Positions 43,089-52,417 of a DNA stretch of 64,000 nt are shown one piece after another. Source of the DNA: Anderseniella sp963787895. GTDB lineage: Bacteria; Pseudomonadota; Alphaproteobacteria; Rhizobiales; Aestuariivirgaceae. Position 1 is the first letter of the stretch; every line of letters starts with the position of its first letter. Location: positions 310,001 to 374,000 of the forward strand of contig CAWBEX010000008.1 in the NCBI GenBank assembly GCA_963787895.1, written 5' to 3'. The translations under genes and the position numbers were made by a program. The notes beneath the pieces were generated by a model. That model had not been told where the DNA came from, made no database searches, and saw only the letters and a program-made list of their open reading frames with translations.

Positions 43089-44159
43089 TCAAGAGATGAG
43101 GCGACCAATAGCCTGCGCTGTATAGTCCACCATGGGTACAATGCGCGAATAATTGAGCCTGGTTGGTCCAACCACGCCGAGAACTCCGACAATGTTGGCC
43201 TGTGCATCGTGATAGGGGGAAACCACCAACGCGGATCCGGACATTGAAAACAGTTTTGTTTCTGAACCAATGAATATCCGGACACCCTCACCTTCTTCTG
43301 CCAGTCCGAGCAAATTGACCACGTCTTTCTTGTTTTCCAGATCATCGAACAGCTTTCTGATGCGTTCGATATCCTCGGCAGCCGAACTGTCTGTGATCAA
43401 ATTTGATCGGCCGCGTACAATCAGCGACTTCTTGCCCTCCCCATCATTCGCCCAGACAGCCAGTCCTGCCTTGATCACTCGGGCAGCCAGTGAATCTAGC
43501 TCCTTTTCCACATTGTCCAATTGGCTACCCAATTGTTGTTTCAGTTCGCTGATCGACATTCCTTGGCAGCGGCTATTGAGGTAGTTGCTCACCTCGACCA
43601 AGGTGGAAGAGGGTAACCCTCTGGGAATTTCAATCGTGCGGTTCTCGACACTTCCATCTTGCGAAACCATGATAACCAGAGCCTTTGACGGGCTGATGCC
43701 GACAAACTCAATGTGTCTCAGTCTCGCGTTGACTTTGGACGTGAGTACCAGTCCGGCGCACGATGACAGGCCGGACAGCAGATTGGTTGCATCTTCAAGG
43801 ATGTCGTCGGTTGTCTTCTGACGGTTGAGACCGGCAATCTGGGAGTCAATCTGCGCCCGCTCTTCCGGGGTGAGCCTGCCGACTTCCATCAAGGCGTTGA
43901 CGAAAAAGCGCAGTCCAGTTTCGGTTGGCAATCGTCCGGCGCTGGTATGTGGTGCATAGATTAACCCGGCTTCTTCCAGGTCGGACATAACGTTGCGAAT
44001 CGATGCCGGTGAGAGACCGACCGGCAGATTGCGTGATATGGTGCGCGATCCGACTGGTGCGCCGGTTTCCAGGAATGTTTCAACTAGTCTGCGGAAAATG
44101 TCGCGTGATCGTACATCAAGTACGGACAACTCGGTCATACGATCATCAATGGCTTTCAT
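43089..44159 (-). CDS. hrcA: Heat-inducible transcription repressor HrcA
   Basis: 356 aa from ATG 44159 (ATG 44138 also possible). Winged helix at the N-terminus (SRTISRNLPVGLSPASIRNVMSDLEEAGLIYAPHTSAGRLPTE, cut here into family blocks LSPASIRNVMSDLEE and HTSAGRLPT). A GAF-like inserted domain and the C-terminal GVLGVVGPTRLNYSRIVPMVDYTA. Binds the CIRCE operator, usually before groESL. I found no CIRCE in the gaps of this window. Confidence 0.97.
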   Translation of the reverse strand: MKAIDDRMTELSVLDVRSRDIFRRLVETFLETGAPVGSRTISRNLPVGLSPASIRNVMSDLEEAGLIYAPHTSAGRLPTETGLRFFVNALMEVGRLTPEERAQIDSQIAGLNRQKTTDDILEDATNLLSGLSSCAGLVLTSKVNARLRHIEFVGISPSKALVIMVSQDGSVENRTIEIPRGLPSSTLVEVSNYLNSRCQGMSISELKQQLGSQLDNVEKELDSLAARVIKAGLAVWANDGEGKKSLIVRGRSNLITDSSAAEDIERIRKLFDDLENKKDVVNLLGLAEEGEGVRIFIGSETKLFSMSGSALVVSPYHDAQANIVGVLGVVGPTRLNYSRIVPMVDYTAQAIGRLIS

Positions 44160-44315
44160 CTGGGTGTCGATCTTTCCCGGGTTGATTTTGAGATATGAAC
44201 TTAGGTGCGACCCAAGGCAGCGTCAATTCCTCGACACTGCCGTTGCAAGCTTGGCAAAGCCCGTCTACACCACATTGTTTGTTGATACACATGAAACTCA
44301 GGCAGGACGAGACAG

Positions 44316-45035
44316 ATGAGGCCATCAGGCAGAAAACCCGGCGAGCTGCGCAATGTTACCATGGAGCGCGGTTTTGCCAAGCATGCCGAAGGCTCGTGTC
44401 TGATTAAGTTTGGCGATACGCACGTATTGTGTACCGCCAGTCTTGAAGACCGCGTTCCACCGTGGCTCCGTGGTGGCGGCAAGGGCTGGGTCACAGCTGA
44501 ATATGGCATGCTGCCGCGCTCGACAGGCAGCCGTATGCGTCGTGAATCCACCGCTGGCAAACAATCTGGACGTACACAGGAAATCCAGCGCCTTATCGGA
44601 CGGTCTCTGCGCGCGGTGGTTGATCTTGATGTGTTGGGAGAGCGTCAGATTACGGTGGACTGCGATGTCATCCAGGCTGACGGTGGCACCCGTACTGCTT
44701 CAATCTCCGGCGCATGGGTGGCCCTGCATGACTGCATGCAACACATGATTGCCAGGGAAATGATTGAAACCAATGCCTTGATCGATCAAGTCGCAGCAAT
44801 ATCGTGTGGCATCTATAATGGCGAATGTGTCACCGACCTTGACTATGCAGAAGATTCTGCGGCTGAGACTGATGCAAATTTTGTCATGACCGGATCGGGC
44901 GGGATTGTTGAAGTTCAAGGCACCGCCGAAGGCACACCCTTTTCACAGGATGAGTTGCTGAAACTTCTCGGACTTGCGAATGCCGGCATCGCCGAACTTG
45001 TCGCTCTTCAGAAGACCGCCGTCCAGGGCAGCTAG
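44316..45035 (+). CDS. rph: Ribonuclease PH
   Basis: 239 aa. Phosphorolytic 3'-5' exoribonuclease that trims tRNA ends; forms a hexamer. Family blocks RPSGRKPGELRNV, LIKFGDTHVLCTASLE, GRTQEIQRLIGRSLRAVVD and VDCDVIQADGGTRTASISGAWVAL-type DGGTRTASISGA. Divergent from hrcA by 156 bp, in the order hrcA/rph/rdgB/hemW usual for alphaproteobacteria. First gene of a four-gene run. Confidence 0.97.
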   Translation: MRPSGRKPGELRNVTMERGFAKHAEGSCLIKFGDTHVLCTASLEDRVPPWLRGGGKGWVTAEYGMLPRSTGSRMRRESTAGKQSGRTQEIQRLIGRSLRAVVDLDVLGERQITVDCDVIQADGGTRTASISGAWVALHDCMQHMIAREMIETNALIDQVAAISCGIYNGECVTDLDYAEDSAAETDANFVMTGSGGIVEVQGTAEGTPFSQDELLKLLGLANAGIAELVALQKTAVQGS

Positions 45036-45046
45036 AGAAAGGCGTC

Positions 45047-45457
45047 ATGCGACCAACGGCAATACTTGAGACCATCATTTATGCTTCAGACATCGAAGCG
45101 GCAGATCATTTCTACGGTGGTACTCTAGGTTTGGAAAGGTACTGGAAGTCAGAAGGTCATGCCGTGATGTTCATATGCGGCGGGCAAATGCTCCTGATTT
45201 TCAATCCAGACGTCACTGAACGGCAGGATCTGCAGGCAGATTTGCCTGTGCCGCAACATGGCGCGCGCGGTCCTGGTCATGTGTGCTTCAGAGCCACCCG
45301 TCAGGAAATTGATCGGTGGCGGAAGCATTTGGTGTCAAATGGTGTTGTCATTGAGCGTGAGATTGAGTGGCCGGAGCGAGGTTTTTCATTGTATTTTCGT
45401 GACCCTGCAGGCAACAGCGTTGAGTTTGCTGAACCTGTAATATGGGGCCTGGAATGA
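45047..45457 (+). CDS. VOC/glyoxalase-family metalloprotein
   Basis: 136 aa. One VOC unit with ILETIIYASDIEAADHFYGGTLGLERY and FSLYFRDPAGNSVEFAEP. Likely metal ligands (His of GPGHVCFR, Glu near the C-terminus) are present. Substrate unknown; relatives include fosfomycin-resistance and glyoxalase-like proteins. Lies 11 bp after rph and overlaps the rdgB start. Confidence 0.88.
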   Translation: MRPTAILETIIYASDIEAADHFYGGTLGLERYWKSEGHAVMFICGGQMLLIFNPDVTERQDLQADLPVPQHGARGPGHVCFRATRQEIDRWRKHLVSNGVVIEREIEWPERGFSLYFRDPAGNSVEFAEPVIWGLE

Positions 45458-46059
45458 TTGCACTGCCTGAGAACAAGCTCGTTGTTGCCAGTCACAACAA
45501 GGGCAAAGTGCGTGAAATTTCTGAGCTTTTGCTGCGTTTTGACATGTCGGTTGTGTCTGCCGGAGATCTTGGATTGCCGGAACCTGAAGAAACCGAGGCT
45601 ACGTTTGAGGGAAATGCAAGATTGAAGGCAGAAGCGGCATGTGTCGCCTCGGGACTTGCAGCATTGTCAGATGATTCCGGCTTGTGCGTAGATGCGCTTG
45701 GCGGTGCACCTGGCATCTTTTCGGCGCGCTGGGCCGGAGAAACAAAGGATTTCTCTATGGCAATGCAGAGAGTTGAAAATGAGCTCAACAAGTGCGGTGC
45801 AGCGACAGAGGATGCACGCAAGGCGCACTTTGTCTGCTCGCTATGCCTTGCCATACCAGGCAGGGACGCGCTGGTTTTTACCGGTAAGGTACATGGCACT
45901 CTTGTATGGCCGCCACGCGGAGCAAACGGTTTTGGCTATGATCCAGTGTTTCAACCGGATGGGCATGATTTGACTTTTGGCGAAATGAACCCTGTCAGGA
46001 AGCATGCCATGTCACACCGCGCGCAGGCCTTTGCACAATTCGTCGGCGCATTGTCATGA
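45454..46059 (+). CDS. rdgB: dITP/XTP pyrophosphatase (RdgB/HAM1)
   Basis: 201 aa from ATG 45454, overlapping the VOC gene stop (ATGA). An upstream in-frame ATG at 45442 is less likely. Motifs: VVASHNKGKVREI, SDDSGLCVDALGGAPGIFSARW, GANGFGYDPVF and the C-terminal KHAMSHRAQA. Removes deaminated purine nucleotides from the pool. Co-transcribed with rph and hemW. Confidence 0.97.
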   Translation: MIALPENKLVVASHNKGKVREISELLLRFDMSVVSAGDLGLPEPEETEATFEGNARLKAEAACVASGLAALSDDSGLCVDALGGAPGIFSARWAGETKDFSMAMQRVENELNKCGAATEDARKAHFVCSLCLAIPGRDALVFTGKVHGTLVWPPRGANGFGYDPVFQPDGHDLTFGEMNPVRKHAMSHRAQAFAQFVGALS

Positions 46060-46071
46060 GTATGGCTGATC

Positions 46072-47238
46072 ATGGTTGAACGCCCGCTAGGTGTCTATGT
46101 TCATTGGCCATTCTGCAAGGCCAAATGCCCCTACTGTGACTTCAACTCCCATGTCAGGCATGTTGCGATAGACGCAACAGCGTTCGCCGCCGGGTTGATG
46201 AAACAACTCAAGTGGTTTGCCAATGAAACGCCGGGCAGAACGGTTACAAGCGTGTTTTTCGGTGGTGGGACGCCATCACTGATGCCACCGGCACAAGTAG
46301 CTGCGGTAATCGATGAGATTTCCTGCCTGTGGCCCGTTGCTGAAGACGTCGAAATTACTCTGGAAGCCAATCCCACGAGCGTCGAGGCGGCAAATTTTGA
46401 GGGGTACAGGACGGCAGGGGTCAATCGTGTTTCTGTTGGTATTCAAGCGCTCGATGGAGCGGACTTGAAGTTTCTGGGCCGCCAGCACTCGGTCGAAGAG
46501 GGTTTGGAGGCATTTCGTCTGGCAACCAGACTCTTCTCACGCACGTCCTTCGATTTGATTTATGCAAGGCCCGGCCAAACTCCGCAGAGCTGGCAAAGAG
46601 AGCTTGCTCGCGCACTGACCGAGCAGAACGGTCACATGTCGCTGTATCAGTTGACGATTGAGCCAAATACAGCGTTCTACCGGTTATGGCAGGCCGGCCA
46701 ATTGGCTACTGCGTCAGATGACACTGCAATTGCAATGTTTGAAATCACGCAGGAGCTTACCCGCGACGCTGGCCTGCTTGCGTATGAGGTATCTAACCAT
46801 GCCTTGAAACAGCATGAGTGCAGGCACAACAAGCTTTATTGGAACTATGGAGAGTATGCTGGCATTGGTCCAGGCGCGCATTCCAGGTTGATCACGGCCG
46901 GAGGTCAGCGACGTGCAGTGACAGTTGAGAGCCTTCCGGAGACGTGGTTGATTAACGCCGGGAATGGTGGCGCAGGATTTGTCGAAGACGAGCTTTTGTC
47001 AGGCAGCGATGCTGCGCGAGAATGCTTGCTGATGGGTCTTCGTACAGCAGAAGGGGTCAGTCTTTCACGCTTGTCCGAGTTGTCAGGTAAACCGCTCAAC
47101 ACCGGTGAGCTTTGCCATCTCATCGATGACGGACTGATCACTGCACCTGGCAATGGAGACACAATCCTGGCGACTTCCCGCGGCCGTCAGTTGCTCAATT
47201 CGGTGATCGAACACATCGCATTGCGGGTGCTGCCTTAA
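46072..47238 (+). CDS. hemW: Radical SAM heme chaperone HemW
   Basis: 388 aa. Radical-SAM cysteine motif CKAKCPYCDF (C-x3-C-x2-C) near residue 15, FGGGTPSLM, DLIYARPGQTPQSW and GIGPGAHSR. Formerly annotated as oxygen-independent coproporphyrinogen oxidase; HemW lacks that activity and inserts heme into proteins. Its stop overlaps that of the divergent-strand lipoprotein by 4 bp. Confidence 0.95.
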   Translation: MVERPLGVYVHWPFCKAKCPYCDFNSHVRHVAIDATAFAAGLMKQLKWFANETPGRTVTSVFFGGGTPSLMPPAQVAAVIDEISCLWPVAEDVEITLEANPTSVEAANFEGYRTAGVNRVSVGIQALDGADLKFLGRQHSVEEGLEAFRLATRLFSRTSFDLIYARPGQTPQSWQRELARALTEQNGHMSLYQLTIEPNTAFYRLWQAGQLATASDDTAIAMFEITQELTRDAGLLAYEVSNHALKQHECRHNKLYWNYGEYAGIGPGAHSRLITAGGQRRAVTVESLPETWLINAGNGGAGFVEDELLSGSDAARECLLMGLRTAEGVSLSRLSELSGKPLNTGELCHLIDDGLITAPGNGDTILATSRGRQLLNSVIEHIALRVLP

Positions 47239-48440
47239 AATCTTTCAGGAGCCTGCGAAACTTCTCGTGGACCAGTTGGCGAAACTTCCAGAATAGAGAG
47301 CCCTCGCTCGATAAGGCCGGAACTGCGGAACCGGAACAGTCCGTTTACACCCCGGAAGCCTTCAGGGTTTGTAATGCTCTGCTGTGATACGCCACTGCTG
47401 GATAGAATGACTGCAAGGCTTACGCTGTCATAGGCAAGTGACGCAATGCGTGGAGGGCTGTTGCCGTATGCCTTCGCGTATCGGGTATCAAATCTTGAAA
47501 CCAGTTGCGGAGATACACCGGCATACCAACCACCATTGATGAGTTGCAGGTTCGACGTGGAGCGTTCGTCCCATAGCCCTGTACCAAGCATGCGCACCTT
47601 CTGCACTGAAACACCGGCATTGCTGAGAGCATTTGCGGCATTGGCCAGCATGGAACCTCCCTCTGGCAGGAACAGGCCCTGGATATTGTTGCTGGGGTTG
47701 GCAATTTTGCCGGCCACGGCCTGGCTAGTACTGGCAACCCCGGGTGCAGAGCGTGCGTAACGGTCAATTGCAACGACTTGTCCGCCGGTACTTCGTACAG
47801 CTTCATTCAGCGCCTCCTCAGCCGTTGTACCGTATGCGCTTTGCGGTACCATCGCGGCAATGTTTCCAACACCCTGTTTTGTCGCATATCGCAGCAAGTT
47901 GGAAACTTCCTCACCAGGCAGGAAACTCATCAGATAAACACCATTGCCGGCAACGCCAGCGACTGATGAAAACGCTATGACAGGCACATTGCGCTGACGT
48001 GCGACTGGCGATACCGCCTGTACCTCTGACGAAAGCAGGGGACCCAGAATCAGACTTACGCCTTCGTTCAGGGCCTCGTTTGCAGCACTACGTGCACCGT
48101 CGGGGTTGCCTCTGGTGTCTTTTGTGATCAACTGGACGTCGCTGCTGCCTGAATCAAGCAGGGCTACTTCTGCAGCGTTTTTCAACGCCTTGCCTATGTT
48201 GGCAGTCTGGCCTGATGCAGACAATGGCAACAGGAGCGCAACCTTGACCGGGCCTGATGGTGCCTGTTGTTGCGGCAGTTGCTGCTGAGTGTCAGCTGCA
48301 GTCTTGTCGTCTTTGAACAGATTGCCGACACTTACTCCACCCGTGCTGCATGCCGACAGCAATAGGACAGTAAGCAGCAAGGTTGCCAGCCCGGCCAACC
48401 TAACGGCAATTGTGTTGCGTTGCAGCTGTACAGTGATCAT
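47235..48440 (-). CDS. LppC/LpoA-type penicillin-binding-protein activator lipoprotein
   Basis: 401 aa from ATG 48440. Lipoprotein signal with lipobox L-S-A-C, Cys31. The rest is a periplasmic-binding-protein-like fold (VKVALLLPLSASGQTANIGKALKNAAEVAL; LILGPLLSSEVQAVSPVARQRNVPVIAFSS, given as family blocks LLLPLSASGQ and ILGPLLSSEV). In E. coli LpoA stimulates PBP1a; alphaproteobacterial members lack its N-terminal repeat domain. Divergent from rsmI by 127 bp, the typical pair. Confidence 0.9.
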   Translation of the reverse strand: MITVQLQRNTIAVRLAGLATLLLTVLLLSACSTGGVSVGNLFKDDKTAADTQQQLPQQQAPSGPVKVALLLPLSASGQTANIGKALKNAAEVALLDSGSSDVQLITKDTRGNPDGARSAANEALNEGVSLILGPLLSSEVQAVSPVARQRNVPVIAFSSVAGVAGNGVYLMSFLPGEEVSNLLRYATKQGVGNIAAMVPQSAYGTTAEEALNEAVRSTGGQVVAIDRYARSAPGVASTSQAVAGKIANPSNNIQGLFLPEGGSMLANAANALSNAGVSVQKVRMLGTGLWDERSTSNLQLINGGWYAGVSPQLVSRFDTRYAKAYGNSPPRIASLAYDSVSLAVILSSSGVSQQSITNPEGFRGVNGLFRFRSSGLIERGLSILEVSPTGPREVSQAPERF

Positions 48441-48567
48441 GATGTCCCCCACATCGGACTGGCAACCGGCATCTGTCCAGCTTGCCGGACCGACTGTGAT
48501 CCGAATACTGGCAAAAGCTTTAGCCATTTTTGCGATCAGATTCAAACATTCACCGATACCGCAAGCG

Positions 48568-49464
48568 ATGAAGCCTGAAACCACTGAAAAAACTTTCATG
48601 ATCAACGGGCACAAGATCCAGGCGCAGCCATTGCCCGGGGGATTGTATCTGGTCGCAACCCCGTTGGGCAATCTGTCCGACATTTCCCTGCGGGCGCTTT
48701 CGGTGATCGCCGCAGTTGATACGGTCTTGTGTGAGGACACCCGTGTTTCGTCACGTCTTTTGCAGCGCTATGGCATCGAGGCCAGACTCAGGCCGTATCA
48801 CGATCACAATGCAGCCAGCGTTAGGCCTTTTGTGCTGGAAACTTTGTCGGCAGGTGCAGCTATCGCGCTGATCTCTGATGCCGGTATGCCAATGGTAAAT
48901 GATCCCGGCTACAAACTGGTGCGCGATTGTATACAACAAGGTATATCGGTTGATGTGATTCCCGGTCCAACTGCTCCTGTGACGGCACTGGCGCTTTCGG
49001 GTTTGCCAACTGACCGTTTCATGTTTGCGGGCTTCCTGCCTGCCAAGGCAGCAGCACGGATTGAGGCTTTGAATGGGCTCGCAATTGTACAGTCCACGAT
49101 TGTGGTGTTTGAGTCGACGGCTCGCATCGAAGCTACGCTTGCTGGCATTGAACAGGTAATGCCTGCACGGCAGGTTGCCGTGGCTCGTGAGATGACCAAA
49201 CTGCACCAGGAAGTGCTGCGTGGTACGGCAAGTGAAATCAGGGCCGGGCTCGCCCACCGTCCGCCACTGAAAGGTGAAATCACCATAGTCATCGACGCGC
49301 CCTGCCAGCAACAGGCAATTTCCGATGACGAACTACAACAACAGCTAGTCAAACTCTTGAAGGATCATCCTGCAAGCAAGGCAGCGACCATACTGGCTAA
49401 ACAGACCGGCAGACCTAAATCACAGATCTATGATCTTGCTGTGGGTCTGAAGGGAAGACCTTGA
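48568..49464 (+). CDS. rsmI: 16S rRNA (cytidine-2'-O) methyltransferase RsmI
   Basis: 298 aa from ATG 48568; ATG 48598 is an alternative. Tetrapyrrole-methylase fold: GGLYLVATPLGNLSDISLRAL, CEDTRVSSRLL, SDAGMPMVNDPGY and PGPTAPVTALALSGLPTDRF. Methylates the 2'-OH of C1402 of 16S rRNA. Overlaps yraN by 1 bp (TGATG). Confidence 0.96.
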   Translation: MKPETTEKTFMINGHKIQAQPLPGGLYLVATPLGNLSDISLRALSVIAAVDTVLCEDTRVSSRLLQRYGIEARLRPYHDHNAASVRPFVLETLSAGAAIALISDAGMPMVNDPGYKLVRDCIQQGISVDVIPGPTAPVTALALSGLPTDRFMFAGFLPAKAAARIEALNGLAIVQSTIVVFESTARIEATLAGIEQVMPARQVAVAREMTKLHQEVLRGTASEIRAGLAHRPPLKGEITIVIDAPCQQQAISDDELQQQLVKLLKDHPASKAATILAKQTGRPKSQIYDLAVGLKGRP

Positions 49465-49841
49465 TGAAGCGAGCAGAATCGTCCCGGCAAAAGGCTGAGC
49501 AGCTTGGCCGGACAGCTGAAGTGCGTGCTGCAGTAATGCTGCGGCTGAAGGGTTGGAGGATTCTCGCCCAACGCTGGAAGTGCAAGGTTGGCGAAGTCGA
49601 TCTGATTGTCCGTCGGGGCAATGTTGTCGCATTTGTTGAGGTCAAGGCACGGGCAGATGCAGCCAGCGCTCTGGGCTCAGTTGGTGCGCACCAGCGCCGC
49701 CGTATAGTGGCCACAGCCAGGCAATGGCTGGCTGAAAACCCAGCTGCTGAACAATGTGATTGCCGTTTTGACATTGTGCTGATCACGCCGTACCAGTGGC
49801 CGCAGCATCTGGCCAATGCATATGGCGCAGACGATCAATAG
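49464..49841 (+). CDS. yraN: YraN family (UPF0102) nuclease-fold protein
   Basis: 125 aa from ATG 49464. PD-(D/E)xK-like core: EVDLIVRRGNVVAFVEVKAR (active-site-like E, D, E-V-K). Function uncertain; structural relatives are nucleases. Always found next to rsmI in proteobacteria. Co-transcribed with rsmI and gshB. Confidence 0.92.
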   Translation: MKRAESSRQKAEQLGRTAEVRAAVMLRLKGWRILAQRWKCKVGEVDLIVRRGNVVAFVEVKARADAASALGSVGAHQRRRIVATARQWLAENPAAEQCDCRFDIVLITPYQWPQHLANAYGADDQ

Positions 49842-49862
49842 GCGAAACGGAGTGCTTCCAAC

Positions 49863-50810
49863 ATGGCGTTCAAAGTTGCAGTTCAGATGGATCCCATTGA
49901 GGGCATCGATATACGAGGTGATTCAACTTTTGCTCTTATGCTCGAGGCACAGGCGAGAGGCCATGAACTGTTTGAGTATCACGCAGACCGGTTGGCGTTG
50001 CGCGATGGCAATTTGACGGCCACCGGGTCAGATGTGCAGGTGCGCGACGAAGTTGGGCGGCATGTGGAAAAGCAGTCGGAGAAAACTGTGCGGCTGGACG
50101 AATATGATGTCGTGCTTATGCGGCAGGACCCACCGTTCGACATGAATTACATAACCTATACTCACATGCTGGAGGCCGTGCATCCGAAGACATTGGTAGT
50201 CAACGATCCGGCAGAAGTGCGAAATGCGCCGGAAAAGCTCTACGTGCTTCAATACACCGAATTCATGCCGCCGACCCTGATCTCGCGCGATCCAAGCAAA
50301 CTGTCTGAATTTCGCGCGGAGCACGGTGACATCATCCTAAAACCACTATATGGCAATGGCGGCGCGGGGGTGTTTCGGTTGGCCCACGGAGATGAGAATT
50401 TTGCTTCGTTGATGGAGCTGTTCACCCAAAGCTTCAAAGAGCCGTTCATTGCTCAAAAATATCTGCCCGATGTTAGAAAAGGCGACAAACGCATAATTCT
50501 TGTGGAAGGCGAGGCTGTGGGTGCCATCAACCGGGTACCGGCCAGCGGCGAAACGCGATCCAACATGCATGTTGGCGGAAGACCTGAACCAAGTGAACTC
50601 ACTGACCGCGAACGCGATATCTGTGCAGCAATCGGGCCGGCACTGAAAGAGCGCGGCCTTATCTTCGTTGGCATTGATGTAATCGGTGGCTACATGACCG
50701 AAATCAATGTGACATCGCCCACTGGTATTCGTGAGGTAAAGAAGTTTGGCGGCGCCGATATCGCTGGTCTCTTGTGGGATGCCATAGCGGCACGGCGCGC
50801 ACCCCGCTAA
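49863..50810 (+). CDS. gshB: Glutathione synthetase
   Basis: 315 aa. N-terminal VAVQMDPIEGIDIRGDSTFALMLEAQ, ATP-grasp loop DIILKPLYGNGGAGVFRL and C-terminal EINVTSPTGIREV. Joins gamma-glutamylcysteine and glycine. No gshA is in the window. Ends the rsmI-yraN-gshB operon; yifB follows after 74 bp with its own SOS box. Confidence 0.97.
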   Translation: MAFKVAVQMDPIEGIDIRGDSTFALMLEAQARGHELFEYHADRLALRDGNLTATGSDVQVRDEVGRHVEKQSEKTVRLDEYDVVLMRQDPPFDMNYITYTHMLEAVHPKTLVVNDPAEVRNAPEKLYVLQYTEFMPPTLISRDPSKLSEFRAEHGDIILKPLYGNGGAGVFRLAHGDENFASLMELFTQSFKEPFIAQKYLPDVRKGDKRIILVEGEAVGAINRVPASGETRSNMHVGGRPEPSELTDRERDICAAIGPALKERGLIFVGIDVIGGYMTEINVTSPTGIREVKKFGGADIAGLLWDAIAARRAPR

Positions 50811-50814
50811 TTTC

Positions 50815-50829
50815 GTTCCCTAAATGTTC
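50815..50829. promoter_or_regulatory. LexA (SOS) box upstream of yifB
   Basis: GTTC-CCTAAAT-GTTC is an exact match to the alphaproteobacterial LexA recognition pattern GTTC-N7-GTTC. It lies 55 bp before the yifB ATG and just after the gshB stop. comM/yifB is listed, to my memory, among SOS genes in this class. Confidence 0.72.
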
Positions 50830-50838
50830 TTGACGGAA

Positions 50839-50859
50839 CAAGCTTGACGTGTAAGCTTG
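50839..50859. repeat. Inverted repeat upstream of yifB
   Basis: CAAGCTT, 7 bp, AAGCTTG: perfect 7-bp arms in the yifB promoter region, adjacent to the SOS box. An overlapping shorter repeat TGTTC-N6-GAACA occupies 50825-50840. Could be a second operator or a hairpin at the end of gshB. Confidence 0.4.
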
Positions 50860-50884
50860 CCATAAGTCAATTTGGGGCAGTGCC

Positions 50885-52417
50885 ATGGTTTCACGCGTAG
50901 CAACAGTAGCCTTTAAGGGCATTGAGGCAGTGCCGGTCGATGTGCAGGTACATATGGCTTCAGGCATTGTGTCATTTGCCATTGTAGGCTTGGGTGACAA
51001 GGCAGTGGCCGAGAGCAAGGAACGTGTCCGCGCAGCCTTGGCTGCCATTGGCCTCGCGCTGCCGGCTAAGCGCATTACCGTAAATCTGGCTCCGGCAAAC
51101 CTGCCAAAAGAGGGCAGTCATTTCGACTTGCCTATCGCAATGGCGCTGATGAGCGCCATGGGGGTATTGCCTGCCGACGCGGTGGGTCAGTATGTCGTGT
51201 TGGGCGAGCTGTCACTGGATGGCACGGTGGAGCCTGTGTCTGGCACTCTGCCTGCCGCCATGACAGCCAATGCCCGTGATCTGGGGTTGGTGTGTCCTGA
51301 AGCATGCGGCGGCGAAGCGGCCTGGGCCTCAGATGACATGGATATACTTGCTGTCAACTCGCTAATTCAGGTTTTGAACCATATGAAGGGTACGCAGGTT
51401 CTGACCCGCCCCAAACCGGGTATCGCTGCGCATCACGTTGCCCTGCCTGATTTCCGGGATGTCAAGGGTCAGGAGGTTGCCAAGCGCGCACTTGAGGTGG
51501 CTGCGGCTGGCGGACATCACATGCTGATGGTAGGGCCACCAGGCGCGGGCAAGTCCATGCTGGCTTCACGCCTGCCATCCATTCTGCCTCCCATGGATCC
51601 GGGGGAAATGCTTGAAGTATCGACCATCGCTTCGGTAGCAGGTGAATTACGTAACAAGGGCGTGTCCAGAGTTCGTCCTTACAGGAACCCACACCACTCA
51701 GCTTCGCAGGCAGCCCTCGTCGGAGGCGGGCACCGGGCTTTGCCGGGTGAGATGGTATTGGCTCATAACGGCGTATTGTTCCTTGATGAGTTGCCAGAGT
51801 TTCAACCGCGGGCGCTGGAAGCATTGCGTCAGCCAATGGAAACCGGTGAAGCGGTCATTGCACGTGCCAATCATCACATTTCCTATCCATCCCGGTTTCA
51901 ATTGGTTGCCGCAATGAACCCTTGCAAATGCGGCATGGCTGGAGATCCCGGTCACGTCTGCAAGCGCGGTGCAAAATGTGTAACGGACTACCAGGCGCGC
52001 ATATCCGGGCCGTTGCTTGATCGCATTGATATACAGATTGAGCTGGCGGCTGTATCTGCTGCAGACCTCACATTGCCGCCGCCTGCTGAAGGATCCGCCG
52101 AAATTGCTGCGCGTGTGGCAACTGCCCGGGACATCCAGCGAAATCGTTTTGAAGCGATCGGAAAACCTGGCCTGCGCACCAACGCTCAATTGGACGGGGC
52201 AGAGCTGGAGGAACTTGCCAAGCCTGATCCTCAGGGCCTTTCGTTGCTGCATGACGCTGCCAGCACCATGAAGCTTTCTGCGCGGGGATATCACCGGGTA
52301 CTGCGGCTGGCACGTACGCTTGCGGACCTTGACGGCATTGAAACAGTGGCCCGTCTTCACGTGGCAGAAGCAATCAGTTACCGGCAGAAACTGGCCAGTT
52401 TTCAGTTGGCAGCCTGA
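50885..52417 (+). CDS. comM: YifB/ComM family Mg-chelatase-like AAA+ ATPase
   Basis: 510 aa. N-terminal Lon-like domain (EAVPVDVQVHMASGIVSFAIVGLGD), AAA+ core with Walker A GPPGAGKSMLASRLPSIL and Walker B LFLDELPEF, and the C-terminal Mg-chelatase-like domain (LSARGYHRVLRLARTLADL). ComM hexamers drive branch migration in natural transformation in Vibrio/Haemophilus; in alphaproteobacteria it is SOS-linked. The LexA box upstream fits that. Confidence 0.95.
   Translation: MVSRVATVAFKGIEAVPVDVQVHMASGIVSFAIVGLGDKAVAESKERVRAALAAIGLALPAKRITVNLAPANLPKEGSHFDLPIAMALMSAMGVLPADAVGQYVVLGELSLDGTVEPVSGTLPAAMTANARDLGLVCPEACGGEAAWASDDMDILAVNSLIQVLNHMKGTQVLTRPKPGIAAHHVALPDFRDVKGQEVAKRALEVAAAGGHHMLMVGPPGAGKSMLASRLPSILPPMDPGEMLEVSTIASVAGELRNKGVSRVRPYRNPHHSASQAALVGGGHRALPGEMVLAHNGVLFLDELPEFQPRALEALRQPMETGEAVIARANHHISYPSRFQLVAAMNPCKCGMAGDPGHVCKRGAKCVTDYQARISGPLLDRIDIQIELAAVSAADLTLPPPAEGSAEIAARVATARDIQRNRFEAIGKPGLRTNAQLDGAELEELAKPDPQGLSLLHDAASTMKLSARGYHRVLRLARTLADLDGIETVARLHVAEAISYRQKLASFQLAA

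Noticed and set aside
44160..44315. Heat-shock promoter for hrcA-grpE
   Set aside because: Closest minus-strand match (CTTG-N15-CATATCT) misses the spacing and one conserved base.
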